A stretch of 56,544 nt of DNA from Paracoccus luteus (GTDB lineage: Bacteria > Pseudomonadota > Alphaproteobacteria > Rhodobacterales > Rhodobacteraceae), in contig NZ_SDEA01000014.1 of the NCBI RefSeq assembly GCF_004522155.1, forward strand, positions 1 through 56,544, read 5' to 3'. The translations under genes and the position numbers were made by a program. Below, piece by piece: positions 34,177 through 43,347 of the stretch; position 1 is the first letter of the stretch; every line of letters begins with the position of its first letter. Under the pieces are notes generated by a model. That model was not told the origin of the DNA and made no database searches. It saw only the letters and a program-made list of their open reading frames with translations.

Positions 34177-34567
34177 CCTTCGACATCTGCAACATGATCG
34201 TGCTATTCCGAAGGCAAGATGGGGAGAGTGCGCTGGAAAGCTCGCTCTCCCCTTTGCGTTGACGGGGGCCACCTGGACCCCGGTATCCAGCGAGGGTCCG
34301 GCCGGGATCCATCCCACGGCAGTTTCCGGTTCCTTCCTGGGCGTTTTCGTATGCTGGCGGGCGAAGCGCGGGACATCGCCAGCGACAGGGCCGGATTTTT
34401 GGGAAGCCACCCGGAAGCCGGAGCCGCCTGACCGCGCACGAAACCCAATAAACGCTGGCCTTCCGACCGGACACCGCTGGTGGCCGCTGGACCCCGTGTG
34501 GAGTCCGGCCCGGCATCCGGAGTCCGGAAGCCACCGGCATCCACCCGACCGAGGAACCTTACCCATC
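34177..34567. other. Gene-free interval before the terminase
   Basis: No credible gene. It contains a hairpin ggggagag / ctctcccc followed by ttt (34221-34255), and repeated GGACCCCG and CCGGAAGCC strings between 34270 and 34530. It could hold a late promoter, a packaging site or a small RNA; nothing decides between them. Confidence 0.4.
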
Positions 34568-35745
34568 ATGACGCTGAGCTTCGCACCGGACGCGATCGAG
34601 ACGTGGCCGCTGTCGCGGCTGCAGCCTTACGCGAAGAACGCGAAGGCGCATGGGCCGGACCAGGTCGCCAAGATCGCCGCCAGCATGGCCGAGTTCGGCT
34701 GGACCGTGCCCTGCCTCGTCGGCGATGACGGCGAACTGATAGCGGGCCATGGCCGGGTGCTGGCCGCGACGCAGCTCGGGCTGACCGAAGCGCCGGTGAT
34801 CGTGCTCGGGCACCGGACGGTGCGCACGCCCTACATGCGCGAGATCATGGACCGGCTGTCGGCCGGCGACACGATGCAGCGGATCGTGTTCATGAAGGCC
34901 GCGCAGGTCGGGGCGACCGAGGCGGGCAACAACTGGATCGGCTTTGCGATCCACCAGGCACCGGGCCCGATGCTTGCGGTCCAGCCGACGGTGGAACTTG
35001 CCAAGCGCAACTCACGCCAGCGGATCGACCCGCTGATCGACGAGAGCCCCGAGCTGCGGGAGCGGGTCAAACCGGCCCGGTCGCGAGATGCGGGCAATAC
35101 GATGCTGTCGAAGGAGTTCGCGGGTGGCATCCTGATCATGACCGGGGCCAATTCGGCGGTCGGGCTGCGGTCCACCCCGGCGCGGTACATCTTCCTCGAC
35201 GAGGTCGATGCCTATCCCGCCTCGGCCGACGAGGAAGGCGATCCGGTCACGTTGGCCGAGGCACGGTCGCTGACCTTCGCCCATCGGCGCAAGGTGCTGC
35301 TGGTGTCGACGCCCACCATCCGGGGGCTGAGCCGGATCGAACGGGAATACGAGGTGAGCGACCAGCGCCGGTACTTCGTGCCGTGCCCGCATTGCGGCGC
35401 GATGTAATGGCTGAAGTTCGACCGGCTGCGCTGGCAGAAGGGTAAGCCGGAAACGGCGGAATATCACTGCGAGGGCTGCGACGCGGCAATCACGGAACAC
35501 CACAAGACGGCGATGCTGGAAAGCGGCGAGTGGCGGGCGACCGCCACGGCCGCCGATCCGACCACGGTCGGGTATCACCTCTCGGCGCTCTATTCGCCGA
35601 TCGGCTGGCTGAGCTGGGAGCGGATCGTTCGGGCGTGGGACGCAGCTCAGGGGTCGGACGAGGCGATCAAGGCGTTCCGCAACACCATCCTAGGCGAGAC
35701 ATGGGTCGAGACCGGGGAAGCGCCCGACTGGCGGCAGCAGGAGAC
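34568..35745 (+). pseudogene. ParB-domain/terminase large subunit chimera, interrupted and truncated
   Basis: Starts MTLSFAPDAIETWPLSRLQP. Residues 1-82 are a ParB/Srx N-terminal domain (GELIAGHGRVLAATQLGLTE), which in phages normally leads into a DNA methylase. At about residue 84 it switches to a GpA-type terminase (TPYMREIMDRLSAGDTMQRI, FMKAAQVGATEAGNNWIGFA, YIFLDEVDAYPASADEEGDP). A TAA at 35405-35407, after VPCPHCGAM, stops it, yet the same frame continues as WLKFDRLRWQKGKPETAEYH, CEGCDAAI and LGETWVETGEAPDWRQQ, where terminase similarity ends near 35745. So one internal deletion, one nonsense change and one 3' truncation. DNA packaging is not possible. Confidence 0.8.
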
Positions 35746-36135
35746 CAACAGCGCGCCATCCCCGCGAACAGGCACGGAAGCTGTTTCCGAGTCGGGATTT
35801 CCATTGATCGGGAAAATGGAAGCACTCGCCCATCCGCAGGGCCTTCGATGGGGGCCTCTGCAAATGTTGACCAGGTGTTGACAAGAATTTCAAAAGCAAA
35901 AACCCGACGGTTTAAGTCGGGATCCAACATTTTGATATCTTTGATTTGTTTGGTGCGGGGGCGCGCTACCTACGAGACCGACACTCGATCCAAGCGGCCA
36001 TCTGACCGACCGTATATAGCCGCCTGAAAGCACCTGAGGCGTCCGATCAATCGTGTTGAAATCTCCGCACGAAACGCGGAAATCCCAACATGACTTATAC
36101 AGGATCGCAGTTGGCAAGCTGACTTGGATAGTGGT
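35746..36135. other. Left junction of the metabolic insertion, no gene
   Basis: Similarity to terminase stops near 35745. The following 390 bp are AT-richer and hold no recognised gene. On the minus strand gcgcgcccccgcacca (about 35968-35953) resembles a tRNA 3' end with CCA, followed by a terminator (separate entry), but no complete cloverleaf can be drawn. Confidence 0.4.
35891..35921 (-). terminator. Minus-strand Rho-independent terminator
   Basis: On the minus strand the 6-bp stem cccgac / gtcggg with a seven-base loop is followed by tttttgctttt. It has no intact gene upstream of it other than the TetR gene ending at 36136, so it may be that gene's terminator or a relic. Confidence 0.6.
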
Positions 36136-36762
36136 CTAGATGGGACGCCAGCCGAATACCCCATCTGAACAACCAGGCAGCATTGCGTTCATCAGGGCGG
36201 TTTGCAGCATCTGTCGCTGATCCGCCTCGGGGATAGCCAGCAAATCCGCAGGCCCGAAAATCGCACGATGGGTCACGAAACCGCTGAGAAGGCTAAGCGC
36301 GAAATGCGCCCGTCCCGGATCCGCATGGCCAAACGCCCTGCTTAGAGGCAGGGCTAGTGACGTGCCAAAGAATTGCGCAATGATCGCCCGCGCCTCGCTG
36401 CAGAGGCTGGACTGTGTCAGTAAATGAAGCGGCCTGACATCTTCTACCTTGCGCGGATCACGCAGGAAGGCCAGATCGCAGATCCGGTTGATCATGGTCG
36501 CGCCATCGGGGCCCCCTGCGGCGATGTCATCGAGGGGCGCAAGCGCCAGCAAGGCCTGACGGAATATCTCGGCCTTCGACCCGAAGGCGCGATGGACATA
36601 GGCCACATCGACCCCAGCCGCGGCGGCGATGTCGCGCAGGCTGGTGTCGGAATAGGGCATCCGCGCGAAAAGCAGCATCGCCGATGCAAGAATGCGTTCT
36701 TTCCCGGTTGCCTGCCCCGGCATGCGGTCGGTCGAGTTGGCTGAGTTGAGCGTCCTTGGCAT
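36136..36762 (-). CDS. TetR-family transcriptional regulator
   Basis: About 208 residues from the ATG at 36762 (MPRTLNSANSTDRMPGQATG); a later ATG at 36723 is possible and a TTG at 36885 is open in frame. The N-terminal helix-turn-helix is standard: KERILASAMLLFARMPYSDT, SLRDIAAAAGVDVAYVHRAF, GSKAEIFRQAL. The C-terminal ligand domain is variable (FFGTSLALPLSRAFGHADPG). It is divergent from the HlyD/ABC operon, with a 17-bp inverted repeat between them, so it most likely represses that operon and itself in response to a transported compound. The start is uncertain because no strong ribosome site is seen. Confidence 0.82.
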   Translation of the reverse strand: MPRTLNSANSTDRMPGQATGKERILASAMLLFARMPYSDTSLRDIAAAAGVDVAYVHRAFGSKAEIFRQALLALAPLDDIAAGGPDGATMINRICDLAFLRDPRKVEDVRPLHLLTQSSLCSEARAIIAQFFGTSLALPLSRAFGHADPGRAHFALSLLSGFVTHRAIFGPADLLAIPEADQRQMLQTALMNAMLPGCSDGVFGWRPI

Positions 36763-36914
36763 GGGTGGCTTGTGTTCGTCCGGTGGCTTCGACGCGAAGA
36801 AACTGAAAATGCTGCCCCGGAGCAGAGGTGCGGCAAGGTGCAGCCCACACCGGGTCGTGTTGTTTAGCTGGTTTTTCAACAGCAAACAACCAGCAGCCGC
36901 TTTTGCGCGACAAT

Positions 36915-36931
36915 ACAGGGTTTTACCCTGT
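36915..36931. promoter_or_regulatory. Inverted-repeat operator candidate for the TetR regulator
   Basis: acagggt-ttt-accctgt has perfect 7-bp arms. It lies in the divergent region, followed by a TTGACA-like -35 at 36941 toward the HlyD gene. Size and symmetry fit TetR-type operators. Confidence 0.6.
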
Positions 36932-37021
36932 CATTGAGCGTTGACAACAGGGGAGCGTAGGGCGAAAACCGCATCGGGACATGCGCGAAGCATCCATCAG
37001 CACAGCAATCAGAGGCAGATC

Positions 37022-38089
37022 ATGGCAAAGCCCGGCAGAAACACCATTATTCTGGGCGGCCTGGCCGTTGTCGCCGTGCTTGGCTGGCTGGCCTGGGACC
37101 GGCTGCAACCCGCCGGTCTGCCGGCGGGTTTTGCCAGCGCCAATGGCCGGATCGAGGCGACCGAGGTGGATATCGCGGCGCTCACCGGCGGCCGAATCGC
37201 CGAAATCACCGCTGCCGAAGGTGACATGGTCAGCGCAGGCGATGTGCTGGTGCAGATGGACGTGGTGCAGCTGAACGCACAAAAACGTCAGGCCGAAGCG
37301 CAGCTTGCCCGCGCCGAAATCGGCGTCGAGACAGCAAGGGCGCTGGTCGCTCAGGCCGAGGCACAAGAGCGCGCGGCCCGGGCCGCGGTTGATCAGGCAG
37401 GCTCGGTTGCCGATGCCGCGTCGCGCAGGCTTGAACGCTCTGAGCAGCTTGCAAAGACCAGTGCGATCTCGCAGCAGGTGCTGGATGATGACCGCGCCCG
37501 GGACGCCCAGGCCCGCGCCGGTGTGGCCTCGGCCGAAGCCAGCCATGCGGCAGCGCTGGCGGGGGTCAGCAGCGCGCAGGCGCAGGTGGTCGATGCAAGT
37601 GCGGCCGTCGAGGCGGCAAAGGCGTCGATTGATGCGATCCAGGCCTCTCTGGACGACGCCACGCTGAAAGCGCCGCGCACGGGCCGGATCCAGTATCGCA
37701 TCGCACAAGAGGGCGAGATTGTCGGCTCTGGCGGGCGGATCCTCAGCCTTGTCGATCTGGGCGATGTCTATATGACGGTTTTTCTGCCGACATCGCAGGT
37801 CGGCCGGGTGCAGGTCGGATCAGAGGTGCGCCTTGTCATGGATGCGGCGCGGGAATTCGTGATCCCGGCCACGGTTTCCTATGTTGCCGATGTGGCGCAG
37901 TTCACGCCAAAGACGGTCGAGACCGCCGATGAGCGCGAAAAGCTGATGTTCCGCGTCCGTGCCCGCATCGACCCCGAGCTGCTGTCGCGGCATATCGAGG
38001 ATGTCAAAACCGGCCTGCCGGGCATGGCCTATCTGCGGCTTGATCCGGATGCCGCCTGGCCTGACTTTCTTTCCAATGTCGTGAAATGA
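37022..38089 (+). CDS. HlyD-family membrane fusion protein (periplasmic adaptor)
   Basis: A 355-residue adaptor of an ABC exporter, anchored by one N-terminal segment ([20 protein letters not shown]). It has the first half of the lipoyl/barrel-hybrid domain ([35 protein letters not shown]), a long coiled-coil hairpin rich in Ala/Gln/Glu (residues about 80-210), and the returning lipoyl half ([20 protein letters not shown]). The closest architecture is the YhiI/YbhG type that partners with RbbA-like ABC proteins. It overlaps the next gene by four bases (atga). Start ATG follows agaggcagatc. Confidence 0.9.
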   Translation: MAKPGRNTIILGGLAVVAVLGWLAWDRLQPAGLPAGFASANGRIEATEVDIAALTGGRIAEITAAEGDMVSAGDVLVQMDVVQLNAQKRQAEAQLARAEIGVETARALVAQAEAQERAARAAVDQAGSVADAASRRLERSEQLAKTSAISQQVLDDDRARDAQARAGVASAEASHAAALAGVSSAQAQVVDASAAVEAAKASIDAIQASLDDATLKAPRTGRIQYRIAQEGEIVGSGGRILSLVDLGDVYMTVFLPTSQVGRVQVGSEVRLVMDAAREFVIPATVSYVADVAQFTPKTVETADEREKLMFRVRARIDPELLSRHIEDVKTGLPGMAYLRLDPDAAWPDFLSNVVK

Positions 38090-40824
38090 CCGGCTCAGTT
38101 GCCGGGGTCTCCGGCCTGACGCTGCGCTATGGCAAGGTCACGGCGCTTGACAATGTGACGCTGGAGATCCCTGAGGGGCGCATGGTCGGGCTGATCGGGC
38201 CAGACGGGGTCGGAAAGTCCAGCCTTCTGTCGCTGCTGGCCGGGGCACGTGTGATCCAGCAGGGCAAGGTCGAGGTTCTGGGCGGCGATATGCGCGATGT
38301 GGCGCATCGCAACCGCGTCTGCCCCCGCACCGCCTATATGCCGCAGGGTCTGGGCAAGAACCTCTACCCGACGCTTTCGGTCGAAGAGAACCTTGATTTC
38401 TTCGGCTCGCTTTTCGGTCATGACAAGGCCGAACGCGAGCGGCGGATTACCGATCTGCTGGCTGCGACCGGCATGACGCCGTTCCGGTCGCGCCCGGCGT
38501 CAAAGCTGTCGGGCGGCATGAAGCAAAAGCTGGGTCTGTGCTGCGCGCTGATCCATGATCCCGATTTCCTGATTCTTGACGAGCCGACCACCGGCGTCGA
38601 TCCGCTGTCGCGCCGCCAGTTCTGGGATCTGATCGACCGCATCCGCGCGACACGGCCGGGGATGAGCGTGATCACCGCCACCGCCTATATGGAAGAGGCC
38701 GCGCGCTTCGACTGGCTGGTTGCGATGAATGCGGGCCGGGTGCTGGCCACCGGCACCACCAACGATCTGCTGTCGCGGACCGGGGCCGACACGCTTGATG
38801 CAGCCTTCATCGAGCTTTTGCCCGAAGAAGACCGGGGCGAAGACAGTGCCGTGGTGATCCCGCCGCGGACCACCGATGACAGCGATATCGCCATCGAGGC
38901 CGAGGGGCTGACGCAGCGCTTTGGCGATTTCGTGGCGGTCGACAATGTTTCCTTCCGCATCCCCAGGGGTGAGATTTTCGGCTTTCTGGGTTCGAACGGC
39001 TGCGGCAAGACGACGACGATGAAGATGCTCACCGGGCTTCTGGAGCCGAGTGAGGGCCGGGCAAAGCTTTTCGGCCATGAGGTCGATGCAAGCGATCTGT
39101 CGGTGCGCCGCCGGGTCGGGTTCATGTCGCAGGCCTTCTCGCTCTATTCCGAGCTGACGGTGCGTCAGAACCTTGATCTGCACGCGCGGCTTTTCGATAT
39201 GGCGGCCGAGAAGATCCCCGCCAGGGTTGACGAGATGATCGCCCGGTTCGATCTGGGCGACGTGACCGACAGCCTGCCCGAGGCGTTGCCGCTGGGTATC
39301 CGCCAGCGGCTTTCGCTGGCGGTGGCGATGATCCATGCGCCCGAGATCCTGATCCTTGACGAGCCGACCTCGGGGGTGGACCCGGTGGCGCGCAACGGCT
39401 TCTGGCGCATTCTGGCGGAACTTTCGCGCAAGGATGGCGTGACGATCTTTGTCTCGACCCATTTCATGAACGAGGCGGAATGGTGCGACCGCATCAGCCT
39501 GATGCATGCGGGCAAGGTGCTGGTCTCGGACACCGCCGAGGGGATCACGAAAGCCAAAGGTTGCGCCACGCTGGAAGACGCGTTCATCGCCTATCTTGAA
39601 GAGGCGATTGGCGAGACGGCACCCGCCCCCGCCGCTGCGCCCGAGGCCGCGCCCGAGGCCCCCGCAGCCGGGGTGACCCATCACGCGCAGCAATCCGGCT
39701 TCAGCCTGCGGCGACTGCTTAGCTATTCGCAGCTGGAAAGCCTGCAATTGCAGCGCGATCCGATCCGGCTGACCATGGCGTTGGTCGGCAGCCTTCTTCT
39801 GATGATCGTGGTGGGGCTGGGCATCAACATGGATGTCGAGGATCTGACCTTCGCCGCCCTTGACCGCGACCAGACCACCACCAGCCGCAATTATATCGCC
39901 GATATTGCGGGATCGCGCTATTTCATCGAACAGCCGGCCCTGACAAGTTACGACGAGATCGACGCAAGAATGCGCTCGGGCGAGCTGGCGCTGGCGATCG
40001 AGATCCCGCCCGGCTTTGCCGCCGATATCGCGGCAGGCAGGGATGTGCAGGTCGGGGCCTGGTTCGACGGCGCCAACCCCAGCCGCGCCAATACGGTGCA
40101 GGGCTATGTGCAGGGCATGCATGCCAACTGGATCACACGTCAGGCGCGTCAGCTTTACGGTGACAAGGCGAGCGGCGGCAGTTTCGAACTGGTGACCCGA
40201 TACCGCTACAACCCCGACGTGCGCAGCCTGAATGCGATGGTCCCGGCGATCATCCCGCTGCTTTTGCTGATGATCCCGGCGATCCTGACCACGCTTTCGG
40301 TCGCGCGTGAACGCGAACTGGGCTCGATCATCAATTTCTACGTCACGCCGGTGACGCGGCTGGAATTTCTGCTTGGCAAACAGCTGCCCTATATCGCGCT
40401 GGCCATGCTGAATTTCTTCCTGATGATGGCCATGGCGGTCACATTCTTCGCAGTGCCCTTCAACGGCAGTTTTCTGGGCTTTACCCTTTCGGCGCTGATC
40501 TATGTCACCGCGACCACGGCGCTTGGTTTTCTGGTGTCGGTCTTCATCGCAAGTCAGGTCGCGGCGCTGTTCGCGACCGCCATGCTGACGATGATCCCGG
40601 CGGTCAGCTATTCGGGTTTGATCTACCCGGTCTCTTCGCTGTCGGGTTTTGGCCGGGTTCTGGGCGAGATCTACCCCTCGACCTGGTTTATCACCGCCGC
40701 GCGGGGGGCTTTCTCCAAGGCCTTCGGAATGGCGGAACTGGCCGGGCCGATGCTGGCCATGGGCATCGCCATTCCGGTGATTATCGGGCTGGCGGCGGCC
40801 TTCCTGGAAAAACAGGCGAAGTGA
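38086..40824 (+). CDS. RbbA/YhiH-like ABC transporter: two ATPase domains fused to an ABC-2 permease
   Basis: A 912-residue protein. ATPase 1: Walker [20 protein letters not shown], signature [12 protein letters not shown], Walker [15 protein letters not shown]. ATPase 2: Walker [21 protein letters not shown], a degenerate signature [13 protein letters not shown], Walker [15 protein letters not shown]. An Ala/Pro linker (residues about 510-530) joins an ABC-2 permease with one N-terminal membrane segment, a periplasmic loop, and about five C-terminal segments. This three-part layout is that of E. coli RbbA. The second signature lacks the usual LSGG, so the sites may be unequal. Works with the adjacent adaptor and permease; the substrate is unknown. 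Confidence 0.9.
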   Translation: MTGSVAGVSGLTLRYGKVTALDNVTLEIPEGRMVGLIGPDGVGKSSLLSLLAGARVIQQGKVEVLGGDMRDVAHRNRVCPRTAYMPQGLGKNLYPTLSVEENLDFFGSLFGHDKAERERRITDLLAATGMTPFRSRPASKLSGGMKQKLGLCCALIHDPDFLILDEPTTGVDPLSRRQFWDLIDRIRATRPGMSVITATAYMEEAARFDWLVAMNAGRVLATGTTNDLLSRTGADTLDAAFIELLPEEDRGEDSAVVIPPRTTDDSDIAIEAEGLTQRFGDFVAVDNVSFRIPRGEIFGFLGSNGCGKTTTMKMLTGLLEPSEGRAKLFGHEVDASDLSVRRRVGFMSQAFSLYSELTVRQNLDLHARLFDMAAEKIPARVDEMIARFDLGDVTDSLPEALPLGIRQRLSLAVAMIHAPEILILDEPTSGVDPVARNGFWRILAELSRKDGVTIFVSTHFMNEAEWCDRISLMHAGKVLVSDTAEGITKAKGCATLEDAFIAYLEEAIGETAPAPAAAPEAAPEAPAAGVTHHAQQSGFSLRRLLSYSQLESLQLQRDPIRLTMALVGSLLLMIVVGLGINMDVEDLTFAALDRDQTTTSRNYIADIAGSRYFIEQPALTSYDEIDARMRSGELALAIEIPPGFAADIAAGRDVQVGAWFDGANPSRANTVQGYVQGMHANWITRQARQLYGDKASGGSFELVTRYRYNPDVRSLNAMVPAIIPLLLLMIPAILTTLSVARERELGSIINFYVTPVTRLEFLLGKQLPYIALAMLNFFLMMAMAVTFFAVPFNGSFLGFTLSALIYVTATTALGFLVSVFIASQVAALFATAMLTMIPAVSYSGLIYPVSSLSGFGRVLGEIYPSTWFITAARGAFSKAFGMAELAGPMLAMGIAIPVIIGLAAAFLEKQAK

Positions 40825-40831
40825 GGGGCGG

Positions 40832-41944
40832 ATGAACCTGCGCAACACCTTCAATCTGGGCGTCAAGGAATTGCGCGGGCTCTGGCGCGATCCGGTGATG
40901 CTGGTGCTGATCGTCTATTCCTTTTCGCTCTCGATCTGGACCTCTGCGAACGTCTCGCCCGAGGCGCTGACGAATGCCGCGATCTCGATCGTGGATGAGG
41001 ATCAGTCGCATCTCTCCGCCCGCATCACCTCGGCCTTTTATCCGCCCTATTTTGTCGAGCCGCAGATGACCACGACGGCCGAGATGGATCGGCGGATGGA
41101 TCAGGGGCTGGATACTTTTGCGCTGAACATCCCACCGGATTTCGCGCGCGATGTGCTGGCCGGAAAAAACCCGGCGATCCAGCTGAATATCGACGCGACA
41201 AGGATGAGCCAGGCCTTCACCGGCGGCGGCTATATCCAGCAGATCGTGTCCTCCGAGGTTTCGGAATATGTGGCGGGCTACCGGGCCGAGACCGCGCTGC
41301 CGGTCGATCTGGCGCTCCGCGCGCGGTATAATCCCTCGCTGGATCCGAAGTGGTTCGGCGCGATTTCCGCCGTGATCCGGTCGATCACCATGCTGTCGCT
41401 GGTGCTGACCGGCGCGGCGCTGATCCGCGAAAAGGAACATGGCACGGTCGAGCACCTGCTGGTCATGCCCGTCACCCCGACCGAGATCATGTTTTCCAAG
41501 ATCTGGTCGATGGGGCTGGTGGTGCTGCTGGGGTCGATCTTTTCGCTAAGTGTTGTGGTGCAGGCGCTGATGGCGGTTCCGGTGCAGGGCTCGGTCGTGC
41601 TGTTTCTTGCGGGCGCGGTGCTGATGGTTTTCGCCATGACGGGGCTTGGAATTTTCCTTGCCACCATCGCCGGGTCGATGCCGCAATTCGCGCTTTTGCT
41701 GATGATGGCGCTTTTGCCGCTGCAGGTGCTGTCAGGCGCGATGACGCCGCGGGAATCCATGCCAGAGATCATCCAGACCATCATGCTTGCAGCCCCCAAC
41801 ACGCATTTCATCATCCTCTCGCAGGGCATCTTGTTCCGAGGTGCGGGGCTTGACGTGGTCTGGCCCCAGTTCGCGGCGCTGGCGGCGATCGGGGTGGCGC
41901 TGTTCTGGGTGGCACTGATACGATTCAAGAAATTCCTGCGGTAA
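40832..41944 (+). CDS. ABC-2 type permease (YhhJ-like)
   Basis: A 370-residue inner-membrane permease with one N-terminal segment (PVMLVLIVYSFSLSIWTSAN), a large periplasmic domain (residues about 50-180), and five or six C-terminal segments. Typical signature region is ALIREKEHGTVEHLLVMPVT, followed by PTEIMFSKIW. It starts seven bases after the RbbA-like gene, completing a HlyD/RbbA/YhhJ exporter. It would pair with the permease half of the RbbA-like protein. Confidence 0.88.
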   Translation: MNLRNTFNLGVKELRGLWRDPVMLVLIVYSFSLSIWTSANVSPEALTNAAISIVDEDQSHLSARITSAFYPPYFVEPQMTTTAEMDRRMDQGLDTFALNIPPDFARDVLAGKNPAIQLNIDATRMSQAFTGGGYIQQIVSSEVSEYVAGYRAETALPVDLALRARYNPSLDPKWFGAISAVIRSITMLSLVLTGAALIREKEHGTVEHLLVMPVTPTEIMFSKIWSMGLVVLLGSIFSLSVVVQALMAVPVQGSVVLFLAGAVLMVFAMTGLGIFLATIAGSMPQFALLLMMALLPLQVLSGAMTPRESMPEIIQTIMLAAPNTHFIILSQGILFRGAGLDVVWPQFAALAAIGVALFWVALIRFKKFLR

Positions 41945-41949
41945 GGCAT

Positions 41950-43029
41950 ATGTTGGGCCGCCTGCTTCTGATCCTGACGCTTGCGCTTGCAGGCTGCGCT
42001 GCGCGTCCGGGGCCGGAAGTTCTGGCCCCCGATGCCGGTGCCCTGCCCGAGGGCGCCCGCCTTGTCCGGGTGCTGACCATGACCACCCGCGCGCCCGAGG
42101 CAAATCTGCCGGGGGCCTTTGGCGACTCTCGCTCCATCCGGCCAAGCTGGCTGGAATACGAGGTCTCGGTGCCGCCTGGCCATCGGCCGGGAAAGATTGA
42201 ATGGCCGGATCGCAATGGCAGCAGCGCCGACCGGAATTTCGTGATGCGCAGCCGGCAGACGCTTAGCCGTGACGCCTTTGCAAAGCGTCTCTCGCGCGAG
42301 GGGGTCGGGCTTTATGTCCACGGCTTCAACACCCGCTTTCATGAGGCCTTGTTCCGTACCGCGCAGCTTTCGGTCGATGCGCATATCGAGGAAAAGCCCG
42401 TCCTTTTTACATGGCCCTCGGCAGGCGATCCGGGCGCCTATCTGGCTGATCGTGACGCGTCTGACTTTTCCCGCGCGGCGCTTGCCGATCTGCTGCGGCT
42501 TTTGACAAAGGGTCGGTCCGCTTCCGACGCGGTGCCGGTGCTGGCTCACAGCATGGGCGCGCGGCTGACGATGGAGACGCTGGTGCAACTGCGTCTTGCC
42601 GGGCGGGACGATGTGCTGGACCGGATCGAGGTCATCCTTGCCGCCCCGGATATTGATATCGATCTTTTCCGCGCCCAGATGGTCAGCCTTGGGCCGATGA
42701 AGCATCCCATCACGGTGCTCGTCTCCTCGGACGATCTGGCGCTGAAACTGTCGTCGCGGCTTTCGGCACGTCGGATACGGCTTGGGCTTGTCGATGTGCG
42801 TGATCCGGCGGTCCAGCGCCTGGCGGTCGCGACCGGAATACGGATCGTGGATATTACCGATATTCCGACCGATGATCCCGCCCACAGCCGCTATGTCGGC
42901 CTGCTTTCCGGCGAGGCCGGGGCTGTGGTTGAAAGCACCCTTTTCGGTGAGGTACGCTTGGCTGGGGCCTTTGTCTTCAATCAGGTCGGTGGTGTCTTCA
43001 CTGGCATCGGTGATGTGCTGGCGGATTGA
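41950..43029 (+). CDS. Lipoprotein alpha/beta-hydrolase (DUF900)
   Basis: A 359-residue protein with a lipoprotein signal (LLLILTLALAGC, lipobox LAGC) and a DUF900 hydrolase domain: GVGLYVHGFNTRFHEALFRT (oxyanion HGFN), VLFTWPSAGDPGAYLADRDA, and the nucleophile elbow VLAHSMGARLTMETL (H-S-M-G). It follows the permease by five bases and so belongs to the export operon. Its location at the periplasmic face of a membrane would let it process an exported or incoming ester or acyl compound; this is inference. Retention residue after Cys is Ala, which does not suggest inner-membrane retention. Confidence 0.8.
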   Translation: MLGRLLLILTLALAGCAARPGPEVLAPDAGALPEGARLVRVLTMTTRAPEANLPGAFGDSRSIRPSWLEYEVSVPPGHRPGKIEWPDRNGSSADRNFVMRSRQTLSRDAFAKRLSREGVGLYVHGFNTRFHEALFRTAQLSVDAHIEEKPVLFTWPSAGDPGAYLADRDASDFSRAALADLLRLLTKGRSASDAVPVLAHSMGARLTMETLVQLRLAGRDDVLDRIEVILAAPDIDIDLFRAQMVSLGPMKHPITVLVSSDDLALKLSSRLSARRIRLGLVDVRDPAVQRLAVATGIRIVDITDIPTDDPAHSRYVGLLSGEAGAVVESTLFGEVRLAGAFVFNQVGGVFTGIGDVLAD

Positions 43030-43282
43030 GGCCGCGGCCTTGGCCCGGCGTTGGTGCCAGCGGCATTGGCCGGGTCATGGCCTCGACGTCGCGCCGTTTT
43101 GCCGGTAATCGTCCATGATGATCAGGGCAGGGACAGGGGATTCCGTGTCCGCCGCCGGACGCCGATGCTTTGCCTGTTCAGTCCGGGGGCGGCTGTTTCG
43201 GCGGTTTGACGGCGCTTTACGACATGTCGTCGGCATCGGGCCTTGGGCGCAATGCCTATGTTCAAGAAAAATCTTGAACTCT

Positions 43283-43296
43283 TTGATTTCGATCAA
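43283..43296 (+). promoter_or_regulatory. Perfect FNR/Anr box before the second PHA operon
   Basis: TTGAT-TTCG-ATCAA matches the FNR consensus TTGAT-N4-ATCAA exactly. It is centred about 58 bp before the synthase start, with a -10-like tgctaa at 43315-43320, near the spacing of FNR-activated class II promoters. The rest of 43030-43347 has no gene. Confidence 0.8.
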
Positions 43297-43347
43297 CACT
43301 CGTTGATAGTTCTGTGCTAACTTCCGCCGGTAAATTGGAGACGCGAC

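Noticed and set aside
36763..36885. TTG start of the TetR gene at 36885
   Set aside because: The extra 41 residues are not TetR-like and no ribosome site precedes the TTG.
38500..40866. 788-codon antisense frame over the RbbA-like gene
   Set aside because: The plus strand encodes two complete ATPase domains; the antisense has no recognisable feature.
43115..43306. Short frame before the second PHA synthase
   Set aside because: It runs through the FNR box and has no resemblance to a known protein; the interval is regulatory.
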